Positions 8,664 through 17,216 of a stretch of 64,000 nucleotides of DNA are shown piece by piece (position 1 is the first letter of the stretch; each line of letters opens with the position of its first letter). The translations under genes and the position numbers were made by a program. Origin of the DNA: Paraburkholderia elongata (lineage in GTDB: Bacteria; Pseudomonadota; Gammaproteobacteria; Burkholderiales; Burkholderiaceae). Under the pieces are notes generated by a model. That model was not told the origin of the DNA. It did not search any database and was given only the letters and a program-made list of their open reading frames with translations. Where the stretch lies: the NCBI RefSeq assembly GCF_013177735.1, contig NZ_WOEZ01000192.1, positions 1 to 64,000 on the forward strand. Reading direction: 5' to 3'.

Positions 8664-9971
8664 ATGAAAAAAGGTTTTTACACCATCATGGCCGCGCAGT
8701 TTTTTTCGTCGCTGGCCGACAATGCGCTTCTGATCGCTGCTATCGCACTGCTGAAAGATCTTCACGCTCCGAACTGGATGACGCCGCTGCTCAAGTTGTT
8801 CTTTGTGCTGTCGTACGTCGTTCTGGCCGCCTTCGTGGGCGCCTTTGCGGACTCCCGCCCGAAAGGGCACGTGATGTTCATCACCAATACCATCAAAGTA
8901 GTCGGTTGCATCACGATGCTGGTGGGCGCGCATCCGTTGCTCGCCTATGGCATCGTCGGCTTTGGCGCGGCTGCCTACTCGCCGGCCAAGTACGGCATTC
9001 TCACCGAGCTGCTGCCGCCTGAGCGGCTGGTCGCCGCGAACGGCTGGATCGAAGGCACCACGGTCGGTTCGATCATTCTCGGCACCGTGCTTGGCGGCGC
9101 GCTCATCAGCCCGCACATTGCCGCACCGATCCTCAGGCACCACATCCCCACGGTCAACACGCCCGCTGAAGCGGCGATGCTGGTGATCATGGCAATCTAC
9201 GTGATCGCGGCGCTCTTCAATCTGCGCATTCCCGACACCGGCGCGCGCTATCCGAAACAGGAACGCGGGCCGATCAAGCTGGTCACCGATTTCGCCGACT
9301 GCTTTCTCGTGCTGTGGCGCGACAAGCTCGGCCAGATCTCGCTCGCCGTCACCACGCTTTTTTGGGGCGCCGGCGCGACGCTGCAATTCATCGTGCTGAA
9401 GTGGGCCGAGGTGTCGCTGAACATGTCGCTTTCGGAAGCCGCGATTCTGCAGGCGGTGGTTGCAGTGGGTGTGGCGGTCGGTGCGATTTACGCAGCCTCG
9501 CGCGTGCCGTTGAGGAAGTCGCTGTCGGTACTTCCGGTCGGCATCATGATGGGCATCGCCGTGATGCTGATGGCCTTCTACACACGCGACCTGTTCCCCA
9601 CGCATTGGGGCCTGTATTTCGGCCGCGTGCATGTGCCGGGCTATCTGATCGTCGCGTATATCTTTCTGATGGTCGTCGGCGGCCTGTCGGGCTTTTTCGT
9701 CGTCCCGATGAATGCGCTGCTCCAGCATCGTGGCCACGTGCTGTTGTCGGCGGGTCATTCGATCGCCGTGCAGAACTTCAACGAAAATCTCTCGGTGCTC
9801 ATCATGCTGTGCCTGTACGCAGTGCTGGTATGGCTCGACGTGCCGGTCACCTTGGTGATCGTGCTGTTCGGCACCTTCGTCTGCCTGATGATGTGGTTGG
9901 TGATGCGGCGCCACCAGGCGAATCAGCGCGCGTTCGACTCGGTCGCGCTGATCGGCGAAGCCAAGCATTGA
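8664..9971 (+). CDS. lplT: Lysophospholipid transporter LplT (copy 1)
   Basis: LplT is an inner-membrane major-facilitator protein that flips lysophospholipids inward for re-acylation by Aas. The 435-residue product has the family start MKKGFYTIMAAQFFSSLADN, about 12 hydrophobic segments, and the conserved AYSPAKYGILTELLP and GFFVVPMNALLQHRG motifs. A second, clearly homologous copy lies at 56625-57923. No aas gene is visible next to either copy, unlike in E. coli where lplT and aas are adjacent. thiD follows 55 bases downstream on the same strand and may share its transcript. Confidence 0.9.
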   Translation: MKKGFYTIMAAQFFSSLADNALLIAAIALLKDLHAPNWMTPLLKLFFVLSYVVLAAFVGAFADSRPKGHVMFITNTIKVVGCITMLVGAHPLLAYGIVGFGAAAYSPAKYGILTELLPPERLVAANGWIEGTTVGSIILGTVLGGALISPHIAAPILRHHIPTVNTPAEAAMLVIMAIYVIAALFNLRIPDTGARYPKQERGPIKLVTDFADCFLVLWRDKLGQISLAVTTLFWGAGATLQFIVLKWAEVSLNMSLSEAAILQAVVAVGVAVGAIYAASRVPLRKSLSVLPVGIMMGIAVMLMAFYTRDLFPTHWGLYFGRVHVPGYLIVAYIFLMVVGGLSGFFVVPMNALLQHRGHVLLSAGHSIAVQNFNENLSVLIMLCLYAVLVWLDVPVTLVIVLFGTFVCLMMWLVMRRHQANQRAFDSVALIGEAKH

Positions 9972-10026
9972 CCCGCGACGGGCAGTGCACCGACTGCCCG
10001 CGCCTTCCCCCTTTCCTCGCTTTGCC

Positions 10027-10833
10027 ATGACTCAACCCATTCCCAATGTGCTGACGATCGCCGGTTCCGATTCCGGCGGCGGCGCCGGCATTCAGGCCGA
10101 TCTGAAGGCTTTCTCGGCGCTCGGCGCCTATGGCGCGAGCGTGATCACCGCGCTCACCGCACAGAACACGCGCGGCGTCACGGCGATTCATGCGCCGGAG
10201 CCCGCCTTCATTACCGCGCAACTCGATGCGGTGTTCGACGACATCCGTATCGATGCCGTGAAAATCGGCATGCTGGCAAATGCGCAGATCGCGCGCGCGG
10301 TCGCCGACGCGCTGCGGCGGTACAAGCCGAAGCACGTCGTGCTCGACACGGTTATGATTTCCAAGAGCAATCACGCGCTGCTGCTGCCGGATGCGGTCGC
10401 TGCCGTGCGTGACGAGTTGCTGCCGCTCGCCGATCTGCTGACGCCCAATCTGCCGGAAGCGGCAGCCTTGCTAGGCGTACAAGCTGCCACCGATGAAGCC
10501 GGCATGGTCGAACAAGGCGAAGCGCTGCGTGCGCTTGGCGCGCGGGCGGTGCTGATGAAGGGTGGTCATTTGAGCGCGGCGGACAGTCCCGACTGGCTCG
10601 TAGAGGACAGCGGCACGCTGCGCCTGGGTGGCCCGCGCGTGCCGGTGAAGAACACGCATGGGACGGGCTGCACGCTGTCGTCGGCGATTGCTGCGCTGAT
10701 TCCGCAGCGCGCCGATCTGGCAAGCGCGGTCGCCGACGCCAAGCTGTATCTGACCGGCGCGTTGCAGGCGAGCGATCGGCTCGACGTCGGCAGCGGCGTG
10801 GGACCGGTGCATCATTTTTATCGGTGGTGGTGA
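10027..10833 (+). CDS. thiD: Hydroxymethylpyrimidine/phosphomethylpyrimidine kinase
   Basis: ThiD phosphorylates hydroxymethylpyrimidine twice to the pyrophosphate used in thiamine synthesis, in the cytoplasm. The 268-residue protein has the ribokinase-fold signatures: AGSDSGGGAGIQADLK at the N-terminus, TPNLPEAAALLG in the middle and the catalytic VKNTHGTGCTLSSAIAAL near residue 210. The start ATG at 10027 (MTQPIPNVLTIAG) matches family members; longer frames run into the spacer. No TPP riboswitch is visible in the 55 bases before it, consistent with transcription from the upstream lplT promoter. Confidence 0.94.
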   Translation: MTQPIPNVLTIAGSDSGGGAGIQADLKAFSALGAYGASVITALTAQNTRGVTAIHAPEPAFITAQLDAVFDDIRIDAVKIGMLANAQIARAVADALRRYKPKHVVLDTVMISKSNHALLLPDAVAAVRDELLPLADLLTPNLPEAAALLGVQAATDEAGMVEQGEALRALGARAVLMKGGHLSAADSPDWLVEDSGTLRLGGPRVPVKNTHGTGCTLSSAIAALIPQRADLASAVADAKLYLTGALQASDRLDVGSGVGPVHHFYRWW

Positions 10834-10921
10834 GAGGCGAAAGAGCCTCGGCATCGCGGAGGTATTAGCCGCTGCGTTGCACGGCGCTACGCCGCGATTG
10901 CTTCCGTCCGCCCCGGTGCTT

Positions 10922-11968
10922 CTACGGCTGCCGCGCGTAGGCCTGCGCCAGCTCAGGCCATTCGTTGGGCACAATGAAGCCACGCGAGCGTTCGATGCGG
11001 TTACCTGCGCTGTCATCGACGAACGCGGCGACCATTGTCGGTCCGTGCTGATGTGAAGTTTGCACAGCGAGCGTTCCGGCATCGGCAAAAGCGAATCCCA
11101 CTCCTTCCGTCTCACCCGCCGTGCCCGCCGCACCTGGCCCGTACCGTCGTGGCGCAAGCCATTCCAACCGTGGCAGCACACGCCACGTCTGCGCATGCGC
11201 CGCGGCAAAGTCCGGCCAATCGTTGCGCGTGACCCACCAGCCACGTCCGTGCGACGGATCGAGCTCGACAGGATCGGCAGGTGTTTCGCCCGCACGATAG
11301 AACAGCCAGCCCTTGATAAACATCTGCGGCGTCCATGGCCCTGCATGGCCGACCGATGCGAACTCTTCACGCGCGCTCAACGGCAGCTGATGATTCAGCA
11401 CATGCGCGAGCTTCAGATCGAAGCGGTCTTTCAGATTCGGGCCAACGTAATCGGCTAATCGCGCCGTCGACTGCGAGGCCGACTGCGCGCGGTTTTCGCC
11501 CGCATGCAGGTAGCACTTCACCGCCAACTCCCAATGCAGGCGCACGCCTTGCTGCGTCTGCACCAGGAAATCGCATTCACCGAGCGTGACGCCTTCGCGT
11601 CGCAACGGCACGCCGGCCGCGACCAGCCGCGCCGCCGGTCCATGTTGCAGGAACCATCCGAGCAGCCGTTCGGCGTAGCGGCCAAGACGTGTGATACGCG
11701 TCGCGGCGAGATCGCGCTGCAAGTCGGCCGGATCGGCATCCAGCGCGCGTAACCAGTCGACGCTTGCATCAAATTCCTGGGGCGAGTCGAAGGGACTCGC
11801 GAGCACGCCCACCGGTGGTTGCGCGCGCAACAAATCGGCGCTCAGCAGCAACCACGCGAGATCGCGCACTGCCGGTTCGCGCAATGTGTCGAGCAGCTTC
11901 CCGAGAACCGCAGCGGATGGGCCGGGCGCGACGGCAAGACGTGCCGCCGGCCCGCTCGCGTCCGTCAC
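10922..11968 (-). CDS. DUF1853 family protein
   Basis: This 348-residue protein belongs to the uncharacterised DUF1853 family. Visible landmarks are VRDLAWLLLSADLL near residue 35, RLGRYAERLLGWFL near 93, GECDFLVQ with Glu131 and Asp133, then LHWELAVKCYL with Glu147 and Lys151. This acidic-strand then E..K arrangement resembles the core of PD-(D/E)XK nucleases, although the spacing ExxxK is not the canonical ExK. The GTG start at 11968 overlaps the glycosylase stop as GTGA, implying translational coupling. It is the last gene of the tsaB-rimI-udg series. Its presence after a DNA glycosylase is compatible with a nucleic-acid role, but that is inference. Confidence 0.8.
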   Translation of the reverse strand: MTDASGPAARLAVAPGPSAAVLGKLLDTLREPAVRDLAWLLLSADLLRAQPPVGVLASPFDSPQEFDASVDWLRALDADPADLQRDLAATRITRLGRYAERLLGWFLQHGPAARLVAAGVPLRREGVTLGECDFLVQTQQGVRLHWELAVKCYLHAGENRAQSASQSTARLADYVGPNLKDRFDLKLAHVLNHQLPLSAREEFASVGHAGPWTPQMFIKGWLFYRAGETPADPVELDPSHGRGWWVTRNDWPDFAAAHAQTWRVLPRLEWLAPRRYGPGAAGTAGETEGVGFAFADAGTLAVQTSHQHGPTMVAAFVDDSAGNRIERSRGFIVPNEWPELAQAYARQP

Positions 11969-12888
11969 TTTGCCGCGCTGGACGGCACGCCGCCCGCCGC
12001 GAGCCACGTGTCGCGCGCGAGGCACAGGTCTGCCCAGGCCTTCGCCTTGTCGGGCAGGCTGCGCAGCAGATACGCCGGGTGATAGGTGACGATGACCGGC
12101 ACCCCTTCATATTCGTGCACACGGCCGCGCAGCGACGAAATGCTCGCGTCGGTTTTCAGCAGACTTTGCGCGGCGAAGCGGCCCAGGGCGACGATCAGCT
12201 TCGGCTTGACCAGCGCGACCTGGCGTTGCAGATAAGGCTCGCAACGCGCGACTTCGTCCGGCTCGGGATTGCGGTTGCCAGGCGGGCGGCACTTGATCAC
12301 GTTGGCGATATAGACGTTGCTGTCGCGCGCGAGCATCAGTGAACGCAGCATATTGTCGAGCAGCTTGCCGGCCTGGCCGACGAACGGCTCTCCCACGCGA
12401 TCTTCGTTCTCACCAGGCGCTTCGCCGATCAGCATCCAGTCGGCATTGCGATCGCCGACGCCGAATACCGTGTTCGTGCGTTTCTCGCACAGACGGCAGC
12501 GTTCACAGGCGGCGACCTGCTGGCTCAACGCGTCCCAGTCGAGCGTCTGGATCGAGGAAGGCTCGGGCGCCTCGCGGCGCGCTTCAACGGGAGCGTGGGC
12601 GGGCTGATCGTCGAACCATGCGAAATCGTCGTCGGGTGGAGCGTCGAACGCCGGCGGCTCAGGTGCTCGCGACTGCTGCGATGGCTGCGATGGCTGTTTT
12701 ATCGGCTGCCGTGCATCGGCCGGCGCTTGCATCCGCCCCTGCGTCTGTTCCTGCGCTGGTGGTGGTGCGCGGCGCTCGCCTTGCTCGATCCCGGTTTCGA
12801 CCGCGATCTCCTGCGCCACCGACATTCCGCGACGCACCCACAGCGGCGCAAGTCCGAACTCTTCCAGTACCGATTCATGCAGCGCCAT
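11965..12888 (-). CDS. udg: Uracil-DNA glycosylase, family 4 (iron-sulfur type)
   Basis: Family-4 enzymes remove uracil from DNA and carry a [4Fe-4S] cluster. In the 307-residue product the C-terminal two-thirds is the catalytic domain: cysteines in CERCRLC near residue 120, motif GEAPGENEDRVGEPFVG near 147, a further cysteine pair at KCRPPGNRNP and VARCEPYL, and the HPAYLLR motif near the C-terminus. About 100 residues of Pro/Gln-rich, probably disordered sequence precede it, longer than in thermophile enzymes. The ATG at 12888 is preceded by GGAGG and overlaps the end of rimI by 14 bases; its stop overlaps the DUF1853 start. The gene is part of a tightly coupled four-gene series. Confidence 0.93.
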   Translation of the reverse strand: MALHESVLEEFGLAPLWVRRGMSVAQEIAVETGIEQGERRAPPPAQEQTQGRMQAPADARQPIKQPSQPSQQSRAPEPPAFDAPPDDDFAWFDDQPAHAPVEARREAPEPSSIQTLDWDALSQQVAACERCRLCEKRTNTVFGVGDRNADWMLIGEAPGENEDRVGEPFVGQAGKLLDNMLRSLMLARDSNVYIANVIKCRPPGNRNPEPDEVARCEPYLQRQVALVKPKLIVALGRFAAQSLLKTDASISSLRGRVHEYEGVPVIVTYHPAYLLRSLPDKAKAWADLCLARDTWLAAGGVPSSAAK

Positions 12889-13369
12889 CTGCGCCCTCCG
12901 TGGCAAACGAGAAACGCATCACGATGGCGTCCTCCCGGCTGCGATGCCGCGCCGGATAATAGTTTTTGCGCCGGCCAATCGACGCAAAGCCGAAGCGCTC
13001 GTAAAGCCGGATAGCCCGATGATTCGACGGCCGCACTTCGAGCAGCAGGCCATCGAGTTTTTCGGCGCGCGTAACGCGCACCGCTTCGCGCAGCAGCGCG
13101 AGCCCGGCACCGGCGCCTTGCGCGGCGGGCGTCACGCACAAATTGAGCAGATGCATTTCATCGACCACCGGCATCAGCACGCAATAACCGATCAGCGTGC
13201 CCGTTACGTGACGCATGCAGATGCCGAAATAGCCGTTGCGCAGCGAATCGCCGAAATTACCGCGGCTCCAGGGGAACTCGTAGGCGACCTTTTCGATGGC
13301 CGCGACCTCGTCCAGATCGGCCTCGGTCATCGGCGACATATAACGGTCCGCCAGCAACACACCGCTCAT
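12875..13369 (-). CDS. rimI: Ribosomal protein S18 alanine N-acetyltransferase
   Basis: RimI is a GNAT enzyme that acetylates the N-terminal alanine of ribosomal protein S18. The 164-residue protein has the acetyl-CoA binding region LNLCVTPAAQGAGAGLALL near residue 75, then LLLEVRPSNHRAIRLYERFGF near 107 and RKNYYPA, all characteristic of RimI. The start ATG at 13369 overlaps the end of tsaB as ATGA (13366-13369), so the two are probably translationally coupled. The tsaB-rimI pairing is common in proteobacteria. Confidence 0.94.
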   Translation of the reverse strand: MSGVLLADRYMSPMTEADLDEVAAIEKVAYEFPWSRGNFGDSLRNGYFGICMRHVTGTLIGYCVLMPVVDEMHLLNLCVTPAAQGAGAGLALLREAVRVTRAEKLDGLLLEVRPSNHRAIRLYERFGFASIGRRKNYYPARHRSREDAIVMRFSFATEGADGAA

Positions 13370-14187
13370 TGCCGGCCCTCGCCTTGATGCGCGTCGTGCG
13401 CCAATCTGGCGGCCTGCTCGGCCTTGGCGGCTTTTTCAGCTTTTTCGGCGACCCGCTCCGCCGTGGTCTGGGCGACCTTGTCGCGAATGTATTCCGGCGC
13501 AGCCTGATCGGCGGGCACCGTGCGGCCGGCGCGAAACGCGCGCAGCGCCGCGTGCGCGAGCGGCACCGCATGCGGCAGCGCTTCGCTGTCGACGGTTCGC
13601 GCAGCCGCGACGGCGGGCAGCCGCGCGCCGAAGGCGGCAGCGGCATTGCCTGCCAGCGTGAACGGGACGTCGGGCAAAACGAGCCGTTCCGGCGCGTCGA
13701 GCGAAGCCGGCTGAAGCGTGCGCCATTCGCCAAGGGCTGCGTCCCACGCGTAGTCGGCCCAATAGATTTCGTCCATCCGGGCGTCGAGCGCGGCGAGCAC
13801 GCGGGTCGCCGACGGATCGCGCAGCCGTGCGCTTTCCGCGCAGGCCAAGAGCGTGCTGACCGGCACGACCGGCAGGTTCAGACCGAACGCGAGGCCTTGA
13901 GCAACGCCCGTCGCGGTGCGAAGACCGGTGAACGAGCCGGGGCCGGAGCCGAAGGCAATAGCGGTGCAATCCGCCAGTTTCAGGCCGGCTTCGTCGAAAA
14001 GTTCGCGAATGGCGGGCAAGAGGCGCGTGCTGGAGACTGCGCCGGTTTGCTCGTGGCGCACCCAGATCCGGGGTTCGGCGCGGCCTGGGTCCGCTGTCTG
14101 GCTCGCGGCGCCGCCAACGGCGGCCAGGAGCGCTACCGAGCAGAATTCGGTCGAGGTATCGAGGGCAAGAAGCACAGTTTGAGTCAT
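13366..14187 (-). CDS. tsaB: tRNA threonylcarbamoyladenosine biosynthesis protein TsaB
   Basis: TsaB is the partner of TsaD in making N6-threonylcarbamoyladenosine at position 37 of ANN-decoding tRNAs. The 273-residue protein opens with LLALDTSTEFCSVAL, the ASKHA phosphate-binding motif, followed by AIAFGSGPGSFTGLRTATGV near residue 85. After the family domain there is an Ala/Lys/Glu-rich tail of about 25 residues. The start ATG at 14187 is chosen because family similarity begins there; the frame runs further upstream without similarity. It heads the overlapping tsaB-rimI-udg-DUF1853 series and is divergent from the acyl-CoA-binding protein. Confidence 0.94.
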   Translation of the reverse strand: MTQTVLLALDTSTEFCSVALLAAVGGAASQTADPGRAEPRIWVRHEQTGAVSSTRLLPAIRELFDEAGLKLADCTAIAFGSGPGSFTGLRTATGVAQGLAFGLNLPVVPVSTLLACAESARLRDPSATRVLAALDARMDEIYWADYAWDAALGEWRTLQPASLDAPERLVLPDVPFTLAGNAAAAFGARLPAVAAARTVDSEALPHAVPLAHAALRAFRAGRTVPADQAAPEYIRDKVAQTTAERVAEKAEKAAKAEQAARLAHDAHQGEGRQ

Positions 14188-14223
14188 GGACCCTATTGTA
14201 ATCGGCACGGCGCGTGCAGATGC

Positions 14224-14255
14224 GGTTTTGGGTTTGCCCTCCCGGCGGGGAGGGC
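14224..14255. repeat. Short intergenic element with perfect hairpin
   Basis: The 161-base gap between divergent tsaB and the acyl-CoA-binding protein contains the 8-bp stem GCCCTCCC / GGGAGGGC (14236-14255, loop GGCG). Bases 14224-14245 match 24386-24407 at 20 of 22 positions. It is too far from either stop codon to be an ordinary terminator. Confidence 0.45.
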
Positions 14256-14348
14256 TGTTTGGAATAAGCCCTCGGCCCCGCGGCAGCATGCAGTTGTTAT
14301 GATCATTGGCCCAGCCAAAACCAACCCCGCCAGCCGGGCAAAACCACA

Positions 14349-14618
14349 ATGACAGACATCAACGCGCAATTCGTCCAGGCCCAGGAAGATGCAAAGCAAC
14401 TGCCCGAGCGTCCGGGCAACCTCACCCTTCTGCGCCTCTACGCTCTCTTCAAGCAGGCCACAGACGGCGACGTCCACGGCGACAAACCCGGCTTCACCGA
14501 TATCGTCGGCAAGTACAAGTACGATGCGTGGGCCGCGCTCAAAGGCACCGCTCAGGACGCCGCGAAGCAGCAATACATCGATCTCGTCGAATCCCTGAAA
14601 AGCGGCGCGTCGGCCTGA
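14349..14618 (+). CDS. Acyl-CoA-binding protein
   Basis: This 89-residue soluble protein matches the acyl-CoA-binding protein family, which holds long-chain acyl-CoAs in the cytosol. The four-helix pattern is recognisable: FVQAQEDAKQLPERPGN, LTLLRLYALFKQATDGDV, DKPGFTDIVGKYKYDAWAAL and a final QQYIDLVESL. The Lys and Tyr of GKYKYDAW are the usual ligand contacts. Bacterial copies are sporadic but regular in Burkholderiales. The gene stands alone between divergent tsaB and the long leader of the RNA helicase. Confidence 0.92.
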   Translation: MTDINAQFVQAQEDAKQLPERPGNLTLLRLYALFKQATDGDVHGDKPGFTDIVGKYKYDAWAALKGTAQDAAKQQYIDLVESLKSGASA

Positions 14619-15096
14619 GCCGGCTCTGCGGCGGAAAACGGCGGCCAGCCAGATCGTCAGGACGGGGCGCCAAGAGGCAGCCCAAAGGTAGCTAAAAGGC
14701 AGCCAAACGAAAGTTTTCCGCCAGGAAACGTCCTAATGGTGGCGCAGTGCAACAAAACTCTATACAATACTGCCTGCGCTTCACTGCTTTGCCCGGCTTT
14801 CCTCTAGCGGCCTTTGCGGCGCAGCGCCTCGTAGCGTTTAGCTCCAATCCAGTTTAGAACCTGTCCCCTCCTGCCTAGCCCCCTACGGGCGATCATGTCC
14901 CAGGCTGGCGGCACGCCGTGTTGGCATGTCGCATCCGATACAGCTTCTAACGAAAAGCTCGCCTTCATTGTCGCGAGCTGCCCCCGTTTTTCGATTTGCT
15001 CGCTGCTTCTTTGCTCGCTGAATCCGACGACTTGGGTATGCCGATTGGCGCCGACGTTTTAATTCCGTGTGTACCAAGGATTTACCAAGGATTCTC
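14619..15096. other. 478-base gene-free stretch upstream of the RNA helicase
   Basis: No protein-coding frame with family features is present. A -10-like TATACAAT occurs at 14761-14768 with no convincing -35 element. If it is used, the helicase mRNA would have a leader of about 325 bases, a layout known from cold-responsive RNA helicase genes. A ribosome-binding AAGGA lies at 15086-15090 or just before the ATG. Confidence 0.4.
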
Positions 15097-16713
15097 ATGA
15101 CTTCGAGCAATACCCCCAGCAGCCCGTTGAACGCCATCGCCGATCAAGCCCTCGGTCTAGCCGACGCACCCGCACAAGCCGCAGCTGTTGCTGCCGCTCC
15201 GGAAGCTGTCGCCGCAGAGACCGCAGCGCCGACCGGCCCGTCGTTCGCGTCGCTCGGTCTGTCCGCGGATGTCGTCTCCGCCCTGACCGCCGCTGGTTAT
15301 CAAAACCCGACTCCGGTTCAGCAACGCGCGATCCCCGCCGGCATCGCCGGCCGCGATCTGATGGTCTCGAGCCCGACCGGTTCGGGCAAGACCGCCGCGT
15401 TCATGCTGCCCGCTATCGAACGTTTCTCGCAACTGCAAAAAGCACAAGCCAGCCAGCCGCGTGAACCGCGTCCGGCTGACGGCGCACGCACGCGCCGTCC
15501 GCAACCGGTTGCCCGTCCGACCATGCTGGTTCTGACGCCGACCCGCGAACTCGCGATGCAGGTCACCACTGCTGCCGCCACGTACGGTAAGCACCTCAAG
15601 CGTCTGCGCACCGTCAGCATTCTGGGCGGTGTCGCTTATGGTCAACAACTGATGCTGCTGGCAAAGAACCCGGAAATCCTGGTTGCTACGCCGGGCCGTT
15701 TGATCGACCACCTGGAACGCGGCCGTATCGATCTGTCGCAACTGCAGATCCTCGTGCTCGACGAAGCCGACCGCATGCTCGACATGGGCTTCATCGAAGA
15801 CATCGAAACGATCGTTGCCGCTACGCCGGCTTCGCGTCAAACCATGCTGTTCTCGGCCACGCTCGACGGCAAGATCGGTTCGCTGACCGGCCGTCTGCTG
15901 AAGGATCCGGAACGTATCGAGATCGTTCAACGCCTCGAACAACGTACCAACATCGCGCAAACCGTCCACTATGTTGACGACCGCGATCACAAGGACCGTC
16001 TGCTCGACCATCTGCTGCGTGACTCCGGCCTCGATCAGGCTATCGTCTTCACGGCAACCAAGATGGACGCGGACCAACTGGCTGGCCGTCTGGCCGACGC
16101 CGGTTTCGAATCGGCTGCTCTGCACGGCGATCTGCCGCAAGGCGCACGTAACCGCACGATCAAGGCCCTGCGCGAGCGCCGTGTGCGCGTGCTGGTGGCA
16201 ACGGACGTCGCCGCTCGCGGTATCGACATTCCGGGCATCACGCACGTGTTCAACTACGACCTGCCGAAGTTCGCTGAAGACTACGTGCACCGTATCGGCC
16301 GTACCGGCCGTGCTGGCCGCTCGGGCATCGCAGTGAGCCTCGTGCATCATGCAGAACAAGGCGCGCTGAAGCGCATCGAGCGTTTCGTGCGCACCCCGTT
16401 GCCGGTCAACGTCGTAGAAGGCTTCGAGCCGCGCAAGTCGGCTCCGTCGGGTAACGGCCGTCCTGGCTTTGGCGGCCGTGGCCGTCCGGGCGGTGGCAAT
16501 GGCGGTGGCCGTCGCTTCGGTAGCGGCAGCGGCGCTGGCAAGCCGGCCGGTAACGGCGGCGGTTCGCGCAGCGGTAGCGGCAATGGCGGCGGCTGGGCAG
16601 GCAAGTCGGCCGGCGGCGGCTCGCGTGAAGGCGGCTTCGGCGGCGGTTCGCGTGACGGTGGCTACGGCGCACGCCGCAGCGACGGTCCGCGCACGGCGCG
16701 TCGCGGCAGCTAA
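15097..16713 (+). CDS. rhlE: DEAD-box ATP-dependent RNA helicase, RhlE-like
   Basis: DEAD-box helicases unwind RNA in ribosome assembly and mRNA turnover. The 538-residue product has a Q motif (GYQNPTPVQQRAIP near 64), Walker A SPTGSGKT near 90, PTRELAMQV, DEAD as VLDEADRMLDMGF, SAT as FSATLDG, and the C-terminal HRIGRTGRAGRSG. The N-terminal 45 residues are Ala/Pro-rich. From about residue 450 onward the tail is Gly/Arg/Ser-rich with RGG-like repeats, a low-complexity RNA-binding extension. ATG at 15097 follows an AAGGA and fits better than the GTG at 15067. A strong terminator follows at 16821-16849. RhlE group is my best placement; DbpA or DeaD are less likely because of the short C-terminus. 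Confidence 0.9.
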   Translation: MTSSNTPSSPLNAIADQALGLADAPAQAAAVAAAPEAVAAETAAPTGPSFASLGLSADVVSALTAAGYQNPTPVQQRAIPAGIAGRDLMVSSPTGSGKTAAFMLPAIERFSQLQKAQASQPREPRPADGARTRRPQPVARPTMLVLTPTRELAMQVTTAAATYGKHLKRLRTVSILGGVAYGQQLMLLAKNPEILVATPGRLIDHLERGRIDLSQLQILVLDEADRMLDMGFIEDIETIVAATPASRQTMLFSATLDGKIGSLTGRLLKDPERIEIVQRLEQRTNIAQTVHYVDDRDHKDRLLDHLLRDSGLDQAIVFTATKMDADQLAGRLADAGFESAALHGDLPQGARNRTIKALRERRVRVLVATDVAARGIDIPGITHVFNYDLPKFAEDYVHRIGRTGRAGRSGIAVSLVHHAEQGALKRIERFVRTPLPVNVVEGFEPRKSAPSGNGRPGFGGRGRPGGGNGGGRRFGSGSGAGKPAGNGGGSRSGSGNGGGWAGKSAGGGSREGGFGGGSRDGGYGARRSDGPRTARRGS

Positions 16714-16820
16714 GCAGCGACTCAGCAATTCATCAGGCAAGCGCTATTTACGTGGCTCGGTCAGTACGTAAGGCGGCCTGAAAAGACCCGGACGGCCCCG
16801 CGCAGTCCGTCAGTCAAAAG

Positions 16821-16849
16821 AAACCGGTGCTCAGGCACCGGTTTTTTTT
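16821..16849 (+). terminator. Rho-independent terminator of the RNA helicase gene
   Basis: A perfect 10-bp stem AAACCGGTGC / GCACCGGTTT with loop TCAG is followed by a run of eight T. It lies 108 bases after the helicase stop. Confidence 0.9.
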
Positions 16850-17216
16850 CGTCCGCACTTGGATGACCGCCGACATTTCACGATGTGGAAAATTTTTTTG
16901 CGTCGTAAAAAATCGTGCTGCAAGGCACAACACGACCTATTGCAAGATGGAAAAAGACCTTTCTCAATGCGAAACGAATGACGCAAGCATTTGATTTTAA
17001 ACAAAAATAAATATTCGAAAAACGATCCTCGGCAGCTATTGCGTGACGGTCGATTTGCCTAGACTCTTATATAAGACTTCACGAAACGAAACGCCTCAAA
17101 CGGCCAGCCGCTTCGACGAAGACCGCAAGTTTCTTGCATGGGACCAGAGTAAGCGCTTTGCACCAACTCTGGTCGACAGAGTCACTCATCCATTACAGGC
17201 AACCAAGGAGCACACC
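16850..17216 (+). promoter_or_regulatory. AT-rich promoter and leader region of aceA
   Basis: Bases 16880-17050 are markedly AT-rich for this genome, as expected for a strong regulated promoter. At 17065-17076 is the perfect palindrome TCTTATATAAGA, which coincides with a plausible -10 (TATATA). TTTGCACC at 17157-17164 recurs in front of aceB. GGAG precedes the ATG at 17217. No gene is visible here. Confidence 0.5.

Noticed and set aside
10027..10833. TPP riboswitch control of thiD
   Set aside because: Only 55 bases separate it from lplT and no THI-box sequence is present.
12875..12888. Frameshift between rimI and udg
   Set aside because: The 14-base overlap has a proper stop and a start with GGAGG; both proteins are complete, so it is coupling and not an error.
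15157..16740. A 527-codon open frame on the minus strand
   Set aside because: Antisense to the RNA helicase; repetitive Ala/Thr composition reflects the glycine-rich tail read backward.
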